A stretch of 64,000 bases of DNA from Parabacteroides sp. FAFU027 (GTDB lineage Bacteria; Bacteroidota; Bacteroidia; Bacteroidales; UBA7332). Location: positions 1 to 64,000 of the forward strand of contig NZ_JAKZKV010000006.1 in assembly GCF_022808675.1 (NCBI RefSeq). The letters run 5' to 3'. Position numbers and translations under genes: made by a program. The notes beneath the pieces were generated by a model. That model saw nothing but the letters and a program-made list of their open reading frames with translations. It had not been told where the DNA came from and searched no databases. Below are positions 54,177 through 62,097 of this stretch, in pieces; positions within the stretch are counted from its first letter, which is position 1; the number at the start of each line of letters is the position of its first letter.

Positions 54177-54340
54177 CGGTTTCTCTTTACTTTTTTGGTG
54201 CAAAAAAGTAACAAAAAAACATAGCCTAAAAAAACTCGCTCACTCGCCCATAGATTGCCGTACGGTATCGGGGTATTTGAGGATGGGACTATTCGCTCAG
54301 ACAGTTTTTAGGCGGTTTGGAATTTGTGTTTGACCCTCTG
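54177..54340. repeat. 210-bp dispersed repeat, copy 3 (partial)
   Basis: Matches copies 1 and 2 from TTTCTCTTTACTTTTTTGG to GTGTTTGACCCTCTGG; the left 40 bp of the family are missing or divergent. Confidence 0.8.
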
Positions 54341-54470
54341 GTAGCGCACCCTCTGGGCAAGTTTAACACGTCGTTCAATCCTGAGTGTAACCCGGGGGAA
54401 TTATAGCCAAAGAAACCGAGCCCTGATAGGGGCTCAACATCGACTATAATGCCCGGTTTTCCGTATAGGA

Positions 54471-54525
54471 AAGGCCAGAGGCCTTGGTTTTCTAACGACG
54501 TAGACGGAGTCATACGCCGAACGGA
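54471..54525. repeat. R repeat 1 (truncated)
   Basis: Hairpin AAGGCCAGAGGCCTT then ACGACGTAGACGGAGTCATA and CGCCGAACGG. It lacks the 3' half seen in R2 to R5. Confidence 0.8.
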
Positions 54526-54593
54526 TACAATATCAACATTTGAAAACTAATTGTCGTTACACTGTCACGAGAATTGAGTATTGGAAAAAATAT

Positions 54594-56021
54594 ATGACAT
54601 TAGAATACATCTTATCACTCCTTGCGCAAGGCGAAAATAGCCGGATAGAGTTCAAAGCGAGCTTTAACCGGGAGGCTATTGCCACGCTCAATGCCTTCGC
54701 TAACAGTGAAGGAGGTGCAGTGTTGATAGGAGTGTCTGATGAAGGTAAACCTGTCGGTGTCTCAGTCGGGAAAGAAACCATTCAGGAATGGAGTAATGAG
54801 GTGAAGAGCAAAACCGAGCCCTCCATAATCCCGGATGCAGAGCTTTTTGATATCGAGGGTAAAACGGTTGTCGCATTATCTGTAAAGGAGTTTCCTGTAA
54901 AGCCTGTTGCTTTTCAGAATCGTTATTACAAGCGGATTGGAAATGCCAATCATATTATGAATGTATCGGAGATTGCCGACGCTTTCCTTAAAATGGTGAA
55001 TAGTTCCTGGGATGCTTATGAGTATCCCGGTGCAGTTCTGGCGGATCTGAATATGGATAAAGTGGAGGGGTTTCTGCGTAAGGTAAAAGAGGGTGGACGT
55101 TTTTTTGTGGATGCCGATCCCGTACAGGCGCTGACTAAACTTCGTTTGCTTCGGAATGGTCATCCGACAAATGCGGCAATGATTCTTTTCTCAAAAGAAA
55201 ACTTGTTATATAATGTCCATGTCGGTCGCTTTAAAACCCCGTCGATGATTATTGATGACAAAATGCTCAACGGCAATTTGTACGATGTGGTGGAAGAGGT
55301 TATGAAATACATCATTTCCCACATTAAAGTAGCATTTGAGATAAAGGGCCCATTGTCAAGAACAGAGATCTTTGAATATCCTATCCCGGCATTGCGCGAG
55401 TTGATATTGAATGCCCTGATTCATCGCGATTACACCAGCCCGATTGATGTACAGATTAAGATCTTTGATAATAGTCTTTCTATATTCAGTCCCGGCAGAT
55501 TGTATGGAAACCTGACCATTGATGAACTTAAAACTGATGTTTATCAGTCGAGCGCCCGTAACAAGTTGCTGGTTGAAGCTTTTTACCTGACTAAGGATAT
55601 TGAAAAATACGGAACGGGTTATATTCGTATTCGTAAGGAAATTCAGGAATATCCGACGATGAATTTCAACTATCGGGAAATTGGCAATGGGTATCTGGTG
55701 GAATTGGATTATGAACATCAACGTGTAAATACAGAGGAATCTAGTGGTGAAAAAATAGTTACCCCGCAAGTTACCCCGCAAGTTACCCCGCAAGTTACCC
55801 CGCAAGTCGGACAGTTGCTGAGGGTATTGAAAGGGGAGCAAACAAGAGATGATTTGCAGGATCAGATAGGGATTAAAGACAGGGAATATTTTCGGTCTTT
55901 TTATATTAAACCAGCATTGGAAGGTCGGGTCATTGAAATGACCATACCGGATAAACCAAAAAGTAAGAATCAAAAATACAGATTGACAGAAATTGGAATT
56001 AACTGGTTACTGGAAAATTAA
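54594..56021 (+). CDS. AlbA_2/HATPase_c_4/winged-helix regulator, copy 1
   Basis: About 475 residues from the ATG at 54594; a TTG at 54540 would add 18 residues. The N-terminal AlbA_2 (Schlafen-like) domain contains SRIEFKASFNREAIATLNAF and GGAVLIGVSDEGKPVGV near 15-60. The central ATP-binding HATPase_c_4 region contains LRELILNALIHRDYTSP near 280-296, SIFSPGRLYG and KYGTGYIRIRKE. The linker carries four VTPQ repeats. A C-terminal winged-helix part ends RLTEIGINWLL. The AlbA_2 class is usually annotated as a putative transcriptional regulator and occurs also in defence islands. A paralogue lies at 56604. Confidence 0.88.
   Translation: MTLEYILSLLAQGENSRIEFKASFNREAIATLNAFANSEGGAVLIGVSDEGKPVGVSVGKETIQEWSNEVKSKTEPSIIPDAELFDIEGKTVVALSVKEFPVKPVAFQNRYYKRIGNANHIMNVSEIADAFLKMVNSSWDAYEYPGAVLADLNMDKVEGFLRKVKEGGRFFVDADPVQALTKLRLLRNGHPTNAAMILFSKENLLYNVHVGRFKTPSMIIDDKMLNGNLYDVVEEVMKYIISHIKVAFEIKGPLSRTEIFEYPIPALRELILNALIHRDYTSPIDVQIKIFDNSLSIFSPGRLYGNLTIDELKTDVYQSSARNKLLVEAFYLTKDIEKYGTGYIRIRKEIQEYPTMNFNYREIGNGYLVELDYEHQRVNTEESSGEKIVTPQVTPQVTPQVTPQVGQLLRVLKGEQTRDDLQDQIGIKDREYFRSFYIKPALEGRVIEMTIPDKPKSKNQKYRLTEIGINWLLEN
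55758..55805 (+). repeat. Four 12-bp tandem repeats GTTACCCCGCAA
   Basis: Perfect in-frame tandem repeats encoding VTPQ four times, in the linker between the ATPase domain and the winged helix of AlbA copy 1. Copy-number change by slippage would alter linker length without frameshift. Confidence 0.95.
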
Positions 56022-56103
56022 AGTCTGAAGTGCAAATAATACGAATGTGGTGCTTGTAGGGGCAACCCTTGTGGTTACCCAGAATCTGTTTTTAGAAAAA
56101 GGT

Positions 56104-56212
56104 AAGGCCAGAGGCCTTGGTTATCTTACGACGTAGGCAGAGCCATAAGCCGAACGGCAGACTACGGTTTCTTTGGTCTTCATCAGTTATTGGCTAGATA
56201 TGGAGAACGGGG
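56104..56212. repeat. R repeat 2 (full length)
   Basis: AAGGCC/GGCCTT hairpin, ACGACGTAGGC-AGAGCCATAAGCCG stem, GAACGGCAGACTACGGTTTC, then GGTCTTCATCAGTTATTGGC and AGATATGGAGAACGGGG. Full-length type. Confidence 0.85.
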
Positions 56213-56407
56213 TTGGTATAAACCCTAAAAATGGATGAGTGTCACAGACTTTCAACGGGTTTGTGAGATATTTTTATAATCTTTGTATGCCGAAATACCG
56301 GATGCTTAAAGCTGATGCAGAGTTCTCCTTTGGATGATAACGGAAATGATATAAATAGTAATTGAGCATTAATCGACTAAGACGGTCACTATTCCCAAAC
56401 GATAACC

Positions 56408-56504
56408 TCGTTTTTCTTACGATGCAGGCGGAGCCAAACGTCGAACGGCTGAGTGCGGTTTCTTTAGGTTTGCATAAGTAATTGGCTGGCTACGGAGAAC
56501 TGGG
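56408..56504. repeat. R repeat 3
   Basis: Lacks the first hairpin but keeps GATGCAGGCGGAGCCAAACG, TGCGGTTTCTTTAGG and the TTGGCTGGCTACGGAGAACT end. Confidence 0.8.
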
Positions 56505-56520
56505 ATGTGATAATAAAATA

Positions 56521-56571
56521 AATCCCGGATTGCAATTAGCTCCGCTGAACGTTGTTTCCGGGATGACGGAA
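56521..56571. repeat. H repeat 2 (ATCCCGGATTGCAA...)
   Basis: ATCCCGGATTGCAATTAGCT ... TTTCCGGGATGACGGA, almost the same as 54060-54107, with 33 bp between it and the start of AlbA copy 2. Confidence 0.85.
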
Positions 56572-56603
56572 CGTCTCAAAATGGAATATCAGATGATGAA
56601 TAA

Positions 56604-58022
56604 ATGAACAGAATAAGTCACATATTACCCCTGTCAGAATCAGATCAGGTCGAGTTTAAGACGTCGTTCAATGATGATGTGATTGTGTCCCTTGTCGCTT
56701 TTTCTAATGCGAAGGGTGGTGTTGTGTATGTTGGCGTAAAAGATAGCGGAGAGGTAATGGGAGTTCAGTTGGGAAAGGAAACAATTGCAACCTGGATCAA
56801 TGAAATTAAAAATAAAACAGCTCCACAGCTTATACCTGATTCCGAACTACTGAAGATTGGCGATAAGTTGGTCGTCGCATTAAATATAATAGAGTTTCCC
56901 GTTAAACCGGTTTCAATCAAAGGTCGGTATTATAAACGTATTGCAAATTCAAACCATTTGATGTCTTTGGCTGAAATTGCCAATGAACATCTGAAAACGA
57001 TAAATAGCAGTTGGGATTTTTATTCCGATCCGAATCACGGAATGGATCACATTTCCTTCGAGAAAGTACAACGCTTTATCGAAACAATAGAACTTCGGAT
57101 GCAGCGAAAAGTTACACTTTCGTCACAGAAGTTTCTTGAAAAAATGGAAATCACCCGAAATAGCCAGCTTACCTTTGGAGGCTATTTGTTATTTGCGAAA
57201 GAAAATTGCGCGATTAGTGATATACAGGTGGGACGTTTCAAGAGTGAAACGACTATAATTGACTCGCTTTCATTGAGTACGGATCTGTTTACCGAGGTGG
57301 ACGAAATCATGGCTTTTATCAAAAAGCATTTGATGGTAGAGTATATCATTACCGGAGAACCGCAGCGGACAGAACGGTTTGATTATCCATTGGATGCTAT
57401 CCGGGAGATTGTAATCAATATGATTGTTCACCGTGATTACAGGGATAGCAGCGCCAGTATCATCAAGATTTACGATGATCGGATAGAGTTTTATAATCCG
57501 GGGAAATTATATGGAGGCATAACAATCGATGATTTATTGTCAGGAAATTATACTTCCAAATCGCGAAATAAATTAATTGCTAAGGTTTTTAAAGAGGCCG
57601 GCCTGATCGAACGATACGGTTCGGGGATTATGCGGATATTGGATATTTGCCGGGATTACGGAGTAAAAGAACCGGTGTTTAAAGAAATCTCGCAGGGATT
57701 TATGGTTGTATTGTTTAAGGAAAAGGTTGGGACGACTGAAGGTGTTGACTTGAAAACCGGAGTTTTACCAGTAGATGTTACTGAAAATGTTACTGAAAAT
57801 GTTACTGAAAATGTTACTGAAAATAGGTTGATACAGGTCCTATCAGAATTAAAGAAAAACCCAACAATATCATTTGATGACTTAAGTCAGCTGTTAAATG
57901 TTTCAAGAATGACTATTTATCGGGATATTGATAAGCTTAGGAATAAAGGAATGATCAGACGAGTAGGCCCTGATAAAGGCGGTTATTGGGAAATCATAAA
58001 TGGCGATTTACCGGATCTCTGA
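56604..58022 (+). CDS. AlbA_2/HATPase_c_4/winged-helix regulator, copy 2
   Basis: A 472-residue paralogue of the gene at 54594. AlbA_2 motifs DQVEFKTSFNDDVIVSLVAF and GGVVYVGVKDSGEVMGV are near 17-57. DAIREIVINMIVHRDYRD near 272-290, DRIEFYNPGKLYGG and LIERYGSGIMRIL complete the ATP-binding part. Four VTEN repeats (residues about 392-407) join it to a DeoR-like winged helix (LSQLLNVSRMTIYRDIDKLRNKGMI), ending GPDKGGYWEI. Its paralogue has a different tandem repeat and a different-looking winged helix. The ATG is preceded by AATAAATGAACAG, so the start is clear. Its wing resembles the three fragments downstream. Confidence 0.88.
   Translation: MNRISHILPLSESDQVEFKTSFNDDVIVSLVAFSNAKGGVVYVGVKDSGEVMGVQLGKETIATWINEIKNKTAPQLIPDSELLKIGDKLVVALNIIEFPVKPVSIKGRYYKRIANSNHLMSLAEIANEHLKTINSSWDFYSDPNHGMDHISFEKVQRFIETIELRMQRKVTLSSQKFLEKMEITRNSQLTFGGYLLFAKENCAISDIQVGRFKSETTIIDSLSLSTDLFTEVDEIMAFIKKHLMVEYIITGEPQRTERFDYPLDAIREIVINMIVHRDYRDSSASIIKIYDDRIEFYNPGKLYGGITIDDLLSGNYTSKSRNKLIAKVFKEAGLIERYGSGIMRILDICRDYGVKEPVFKEISQGFMVVLFKEKVGTTEGVDLKTGVLPVDVTENVTENVTENVTENRLIQVLSELKKNPTISFDDLSQLLNVSRMTIYRDIDKLRNKGMIRRVGPDKGGYWEIINGDLPDL
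57777..57824 (+). repeat. Four 12-bp tandem repeats GTTACTGAAAAT
   Basis: Perfect in-frame repeats encoding VTEN four times, in the same linker position as the VTPQ repeats of copy 1. Confidence 0.95.
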
Positions 58023-58035
58023 TCTATTTTTATGG

Positions 58036-58149
58036 TAAGGCTGGAGGACTTGATTTTTCTAACGACGTAGGCGGAGCCATACGCCGAACGGCAAACTACG
58101 GTTTCTGTGGTCTTGCATAAGTTATTGGCAGGCTACGGAGAAGGGGGGG
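58036..58149. repeat. R repeat 4
   Basis: AAGGCTGGAGGACTTGATTT, ACGACGTAGGCGGAGCCATA, CGCCGAACGGCAAACTACGG and GGCAGGCTACGGAGAAGGGG. It runs directly into the third AlbA-related fragment. Confidence 0.8.
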
Positions 58150-58150
58150 C

Positions 58151-58408
58151 TCAGAAGGTGTTGATATAAAAACCGACCTGAAAACCGGAGTATTTCCAGG
58201 AAATGTCGGAGATCATGTCGGAGATAAACGTTTGAATAAAATATTAGTTTTGATTAAACAGCATAAACAAATATCAGCTGCTCAAATTGCAGAACAATTA
58301 TCTGTTTCGAATCGAACGATTGAAAGAGATATTGAAAAGCTGAGAATGTCGGGTATGCTCAAACGTATTGGTTCTGATAAAGGCGGCTACTGGGAGGTCA
58401 TTGACTAG
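58151..58408 (+). pseudogene. Winged-helix fragment 3 of an AlbA-type regulator
   Basis: 86 in-frame codons with no start codon at its head. SEGVDIKTDLKTGVFPGNVG matches the linker before the tandem repeats of AlbA copy 2 (EGVDLKTGVLPVDV). Then come VGDHVGDK, the winged helix SAAQIAEQLSVSNRTIERDI and IGSDKGGYWEVID with a stop. A run of seven G just upstream coincides with the R4 end. It is a 5'-truncated copy whose ATPase half is gone. Confidence 0.85.
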
Positions 58409-58694
58409 TGCATTAAGCACACAGATAACACGGATGCCAGCAACGCAGATTTCACAGATCTTTGTTGAGCGTACTGGAAAATGAAAGTCTGAAAGACTTT
58501 AACTTCAATAACCCTGGGTAGTACCCGTGGCGTGACGGTAAAGTAGCTTGGAGCCCGGAAGGGGCTTAACAAGGTCTTGGTTATCCGCGAACCTGATAGG
58601 ATCATCCACCGAATTGAAGGATGACGGCTGTTTGGCAATGATAATTCGGATCGCAGATCCTAATAATATTTAAATCCCGGATTGCAAATCCGGG
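58409..58694. other. Intergenic: dispersed hairpin repeat and H repeat 3
   Basis: Holds GTCTGAAAGAC-type and CCTGGGTAGTACCCGTGG hairpins resembling those near 42067-42111, and H repeat 3 (58673-58702). No gene of its own. Confidence 0.65.
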
Positions 58695-58702
58695 ATGACG
58701 GG
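58673..58702. repeat. H repeat 3
   Basis: ATCCCGGATTGCAAATCCGG then GATGACGGGG. Perfect stem ATCCCGGATT/AATCCGGGAT. The ATG inside its right side may be the start codon of fragment 4. Confidence 0.85.
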
Positions 58703-58970
58703 GGAAGAGGATGTATTTGTGGTGAAAGTGCCTTTAGAAAGCCTGATAACTGAAGATGTCCCCGATAAGGTCCCCGATAACATTACAGATATACAACGCC
58801 AGGTTTTAATGCTGGTGATGGGTAATAATCGGATTTCATTAAGCCAATTAGCGGAACAGGTAGGCATATCAAAAAGAAAGATGCTTGATAATATAAACAA
58901 GCTAAAGAATAGAAATTTGATAAAGCGTGTTGGTAGCAGTAAAGGTGGCTATTGGGAGATTATAGAATAG
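58695..58970 (+). CDS. Winged-helix fragment 4 (short AlbA-type remnant or small regulator)
   Basis: An open frame of 91 codons from the ATG in the H repeat. VFVVKVPLESLITEDVPDKV has the position of the ATPase C-terminus and linker, and two VPDK/N repeats follow. The winged helix is ISLSQLAEQVGISKRKMLDN, ending GSSKGGYWEIIE. It could be translated as a small DNA-binding protein, or be a remnant. Its sequence is nearly identical to fragment 5 downstream outside the tandem repeat region. Compare KGGYWEI in AlbA copy 2. Confidence 0.65.
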   Translation: MTGEEDVFVVKVPLESLITEDVPDKVPDNITDIQRQVLMLVMGNNRISLSQLAEQVGISKRKMLDNINKLKNRNLIKRVGSSKGGYWEIIE

Positions 58971-59073
58971 GACATCTAACGCTGTAGCTCGGTATGGCAT
59001 TTTGCTATTTCGGTTGTAAAAGCAAAACTCTTGCTTTACCTTTGTGATGAAAGCTGGTTATTTGTAATAAGGA
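58706..59073. repeat. Near-identical 370-bp duplication, copy 1
   Basis: From GAAGAGGATGTATTTGTGGT to the R-repeat hairpin. It is nearly identical to 59360-59740; the main difference is the number and sequence of 12-bp linker repeats. Confidence 0.85.
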
Positions 59074-59182
59074 AAGGCCGGAGCCTTGGTTATCTTACGA
59101 CGTAGGCGGAGCCATACGCCGAACGGCAGAGTACGGTTTCTGTGGTTTTTACATAAGTTATTGACAGTCTACCGAGAACAGG
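59072..59182. repeat. R repeat 5
   Basis: AAGGCCGGAGCCTTGGTTAT, ACGACGTAGGCGGAGCCATA, CGCCGAACGGCAGAGTACGG and ACATAAGTTATTGACAGTCT. Confidence 0.85.
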
Positions 59183-59259
59183 GCGGAGCCATACGCCGAA
59201 CGGCAAACTACGGTTTCTGTGGTCTTGCATAAGTTATTGGCAGGCTACGGAGAACGGGG
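59182..59259. repeat. R repeat 6 (5'-truncated, fused to R5)
   Basis: Starts in GGCGGAGCCATACGCCGAAC, right where R5 stops, and ends GGCTACGGAGAACGGGG. This points to a recombination joint within the repeat. Confidence 0.8.
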
Positions 59260-59291
59260 AATATGCCGGATCACAGATCCTGATAATACAC

Positions 59292-59322
59292 GAATCCCGG
59301 ATTGCAAATCCGGGATGACGGG
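59292..59322. repeat. H repeat 4
   Basis: Identical in its hairpin to H repeat 3 (ATCCCGGATT/AATCCGGGAT). Confidence 0.85.
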
Positions 59323-59638
59323 GGTGGCCTATTCCGGAAGCGAGAATATCTCTTTTGTAGAAGAGGATGTATTTGTGGTGAAAGTGCCTTTAGAAAGCCT
59401 GATAACTGATAAGGTCTCCAATAAGGTCCCCGATAAGGTCTCCGATAACATTACAGATATACAACGCCAGGTTTTAATGCTGGTGATGGGTAATAATCGG
59501 ATTTCATTAAGCCAATTAGCGGAACAGGTGGGCATATCAAAAAGAAAGATGCTTGATAATATAAACAAGCTAAAGAATAGAAATTTGATAAAGCGTGTTG
59601 GTAGCAGTAAAGGTGGCTATTGGGAGATTATAGGATAG
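59315..59638 (+). CDS. Winged-helix fragment 5 (short AlbA-type remnant or small regulator)
   Basis: About 107 codons from the ATG inside H repeat 4. The open frame continues upstream to 59219 through R6, but that extension is repeat sequence. It contains VFVVKVPLESLITDKVSNKV, then PDKVSDN repeats and a winged helix identical to that of fragment 4. Fragments 4 and 5 are recent duplicates that differ mainly by one or two added 12-bp units in the linker. Confidence 0.65.
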   Translation: MTGVAYSGSENISFVEEDVFVVKVPLESLITDKVSNKVPDKVSDNITDIQRQVLMLVMGNNRISLSQLAEQVGISKRKMLDNINKLKNRNLIKRVGSSKGGYWEIIG

Positions 59639-59740
59639 GACATCTAACTCTGTAGATCGGTATTGCATTTCGCTATTTTGGTTGTAAAAGCAAAACTCTT
59701 GCTTTACCTTTGTGGTGAAAGCTGATTATTTGTAATCAGG
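59360..59740. repeat. Near-identical 370-bp duplication, copy 2
   Basis: Pairs with 58706-59073. It extends past the stop codon through shared 3' sequence ending in the next R repeat. Confidence 0.85.
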
Positions 59741-59799
59741 TAAGGCCGGAGGCCTTGATTTTCACACGACGTAGGCGGAGCCATACGCCGAACGGCAGA
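59741..59799. repeat. R repeat 7 (truncated)
   Basis: AAGGCCGGAGGCCTTGATTT, ACGACGTAGGCGGAGCCATA, CGCCGAACGGCAG; it lacks the 3' half. It is the right boundary of the array. Confidence 0.85.
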
Positions 59800-59844
59800 A
59801 TGTTAAAAATATAAACGATAAATAATTACGACAAGATAATAAAG

Positions 59845-61236
59845 ATGACAATTAAATCAATCTGTTGCATAGGTGCAGGATATGTAGGTGGTCCCACGAT
59901 GGCGGTGATTGCGCAGAAATGTCCGCACATTAAAGTGACGGTGGTGGATGTAAACGCAGATCGTATAGCAGCCTGGAATGATACCGAATTGGAAAACCTT
60001 CCGATTTACGAGCCCGGGCTCAAAGAGGTGGTGGCGGAAGCACGCGGTCGTAACCTCTTTTTCTCCACTGACGTTGCTGCTGCTATCCGTGAATCTGAAA
60101 TGATTTTTATGTCGGTCAATACGCCTACCAAAACTTATGGTAACGGCAAGGGCCAAGCGGCTGACCTGAAATATATCGAACTGTGTACCCGTCAGATCGC
60201 AGAAGTGGCCGAAGATGATAAGATCGTTGTTGAGAAATCGACACTACCTGTACGTACAGCAGAGGCAATTAAGAAAATACTGGCCAACAACCAATCGAAT
60301 GCTAATTTTCAGGTGTTGTCCAATCCCGAGTTTCTGGCAGAAGGAACGGCTATTGAGGATTTAAATGCTCCTGATAGGGTATTGATCGGTGGAGAGCAGT
60401 CTCCTGAAGGCTTAGCGGCGATTGAGGCATTGACCGCCATTTATGCCAATTGGGTACCCCGTGAGCGGATTCTCCAAACGAACGTTTGGTCATCAGAGCT
60501 TTCTAAGCTGGTTGCGAATGCTTTCTTAGCTCAGCGTATTTCTTCCATCAATTCCATCTCTGTCCTCTGCGAAAAGACAGACGCCAATGTAGATGAAATT
60601 GCAAAAGCCATCGGTATGGATAGCCGTATCGGACCAAAGTTTCTGAAAGCCTCCGTAGGCTTTGGCGGTAGCTGCTTCCAGAAAGATATCCTCAATCTGG
60701 TCTATATTGCCCGTTCCTACGGACTGACAGAGGTCGCCGATTATTGGGAGCAGGTGATTCTGATGAATGATTACCAGAAACGCCGTTTTGCTCAGAATAT
60801 CATTACTAAACTCAATAATACACTCTCCGGTAAAAAGATTACCCTGTTGGGTTGGGCCTTCAAGAAGGATACCAACGATACAAGGGAGTCTGCTGCTATC
60901 TATGTGGCCGATTATCTGTTGAACGAGCAGGCGGAGTTGTACGTGTATGATCCTAAGGTATCGGAAGCACAGATGCTGAAAGACCTCGATTACTTGGGGA
61001 CTCGTTCACCGGAAGAAAATCGAGGTCTGATAAAGAAGGTGGTAGATGTGGAACAGGCCGTAACAGGCGCACATGCCGTAGCGATTTTGACCGAATGGGA
61101 TGAATTTGAAACTTACGATTGGAGGATGCTGGGTGATTTAATGATGAAGCCGGGTTTTGTGTTCGATGGACGGAATATCCTCAATCAGCAGTATGCATAT
61201 GACCAGGGCATTTGTTTGACTGGAATTGGACGTTAG
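59845..61236 (+). CDS. ugd: UDP-glucose/UDP-sugar 6-dehydrogenase
   Basis: A 463-residue enzyme oxidising UDP-glucose to UDP-glucuronate, or a related UDP-sugar. The NAD-binding motif GAGYVGGPT is at 10-18. Lys236 region [20 protein letters not shown], catalytic Cys277 in [10 protein letters not shown] and the C-terminal [17 protein letters not shown] are present. The length and the KDTNDTRES stretch fit the eukaryote-like class (UGDH). It provides uronic acid for the polysaccharide. It starts 45 bp after the end of the R7 repeat. Confidence 0.93.
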   Translation: MTIKSICCIGAGYVGGPTMAVIAQKCPHIKVTVVDVNADRIAAWNDTELENLPIYEPGLKEVVAEARGRNLFFSTDVAAAIRESEMIFMSVNTPTKTYGNGKGQAADLKYIELCTRQIAEVAEDDKIVVEKSTLPVRTAEAIKKILANNQSNANFQVLSNPEFLAEGTAIEDLNAPDRVLIGGEQSPEGLAAIEALTAIYANWVPRERILQTNVWSSELSKLVANAFLAQRISSINSISVLCEKTDANVDEIAKAIGMDSRIGPKFLKASVGFGGSCFQKDILNLVYIARSYGLTEVADYWEQVILMNDYQKRRFAQNIITKLNNTLSGKKITLLGWAFKKDTNDTRESAAIYVADYLLNEQAELYVYDPKVSEAQMLKDLDYLGTRSPEENRGLIKKVVDVEQAVTGAHAVAILTEWDEFETYDWRMLGDLMMKPGFVFDGRNILNQQYAYDQGICLTGIGR

Positions 61237-61268
61237 TTGCAATATATGTGAATAATTAAAGAAATAAT

Positions 61269-61673
61269 ATGTCAATATTACAAGCAGAAATAGTGAATCT
61301 TCCCAAGATACTTGATCGTAGGGGGAATCTAACGTTTATAGAAGGGAGCAATCATATTCCGTTTCCAATAAAACGTACTTATTGGATTTACGATGTTCCG
61401 GGAGGAGAAACCAGAGGTGGACATGCCTACAAAACATTGCAAGAGTTTATAGTTGCCTTGTCTGGTAGTTTTGATGTGGTGCTGGATGATGGAAACGAAA
61501 AAAAAGTATTTCACTTAAATCGTTCTTATTACGGCTTATTTGTTCCTGCGGGTGTATGGCGACAAATGGAGAATTTCTCTACCAATTCACTTTCAATGAT
61601 ATTGGCTTCAGATGATTATAATGAATTAGATTATATTAGAGATTATGATGAGTTTATCGAATTCAATCGATAG
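61269..61673 (+). CDS. FdtA/QdtA-like sugar 3,4-ketoisomerase, first paralogue
   Basis: A 134-residue cupin of the WxcM/FdtA family: RRGNLTFIEGSNHIPFPIKR near 17-36, YDVPGGETRGGHAYK near 41-55, SGSFDVVLDDG near 67-77 and YYGLFVPAGVWRQM near 86-99. In related enzymes a His-x-His pair in this loop takes part in keto-isomerisation of dTDP-4-keto-6-deoxyglucose; here the second His is Tyr (HAY). The paralogue next door keeps HAH. It follows ugd by 32 bp, and its end overlaps the second paralogue by 29 bp. The sequence from here is visibly more AT-rich. Confidence 0.85.
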   Translation: MSILQAEIVNLPKILDRRGNLTFIEGSNHIPFPIKRTYWIYDVPGGETRGGHAYKTLQEFIVALSGSFDVVLDDGNEKKVFHLNRSYYGLFVPAGVWRQMENFSTNSLSMILASDDYNELDYIRDYDEFIEFNR

Positions 61674-62097
61674 TAGTATAACGAAAACAGTTTATGACTG
61701 TTCAATTATATATTTTCCCAAAATAGAAAATGAAGCTGGAAATATTACTCCCCTACATAGTGGGAAAGATATCCCTTTTGATATAGCCAGAGTATTTTAT
61801 TTGTATGATATACCAGGTGGTGAAGAAAGAGGAGCACATGCTCACAAAGAATGTCATCAGTTACTAATAGCAGCAAGTGGCTCTTTCGATATTACTTTGG
61901 ATGATGGCAATACCAAGCGTTTAGTCACGTTAAACAGACCTTATATGGGATTACATATCCCACCCGGAATTTGGGCAGCTGAGCTAGGATTCTCGTCTGG
62001 TTCAATTTGTTTGGTGTTAGCTTCCCATAACTATTCAGAAGAAGATTATATTCGTGAATATACTGATTATTTAAAATATAAAAATAACAATGGGTGA
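61645..62097 (+). CDS. FdtA/QdtA-like sugar 3,4-ketoisomerase, second paralogue
   Basis: A 150-residue cupin of the same family: YDIPGGEERGAHAHKECHQ near 54-72, SGSFDITLDDG near 79-89 and YMGLHIPPGIWA near 99-110. The HAH pair is intact. Its start could be 61645 or 61648 (two adjacent ATGs). Its end overlaps the GNAT gene by 8 bp. Two such genes in a row may make 3- and 4-keto sugars with different configuration, as FdtA and QdtA give the galacto- and gluco-type products. Confidence 0.85.
   Translation: MMSLSNSIDSSITKTVYDCSIIYFPKIENEAGNITPLHSGKDIPFDIARVFYLYDIPGGEERGAHAHKECHQLLIAASGSFDITLDDGNTKRLVTLNRPYMGLHIPPGIWAAELGFSSGSICLVLASHNYSEEDYIREYTDYLKYKNNNG

Larger units (their letters stand above)
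53861..54593. other. 733-bp repeat-rich gap between wzc and the AlbA array
   Basis: Two hairpins right after wzc (GAGACGTGCC...GGCGCGTCTC, 53871-53892; GACGCAC/GTGCGTC, 53898-53915), the first H repeat (54060-54107), copy 3 of the 210-bp repeat (54177-54340) and the first R repeat (54471-54525). No gene. Confidence 0.75.
56022..56603. other. 582-bp gap between AlbA copies 1 and 2
   Basis: Contains R repeat 2 (56104-56212), R repeat 3 (56408-56504) and H repeat 2 (56521-56571). No gene. The 190 bp between R2 and R3 holds nothing I can name. Confidence 0.7.

Noticed and set aside
55758-57824. 12-bp tandem repeats as a CRISPR or satellite
   Set aside because: There are no spacers, they are only four perfect units each, and they lie in-frame within coding sequence.
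59219-59314. N-terminal extension of winged-helix fragment 5
   Set aside because: This stretch is R6/H repeat sequence with the same text in non-coding positions elsewhere, so an ATG at 59315 is more likely.
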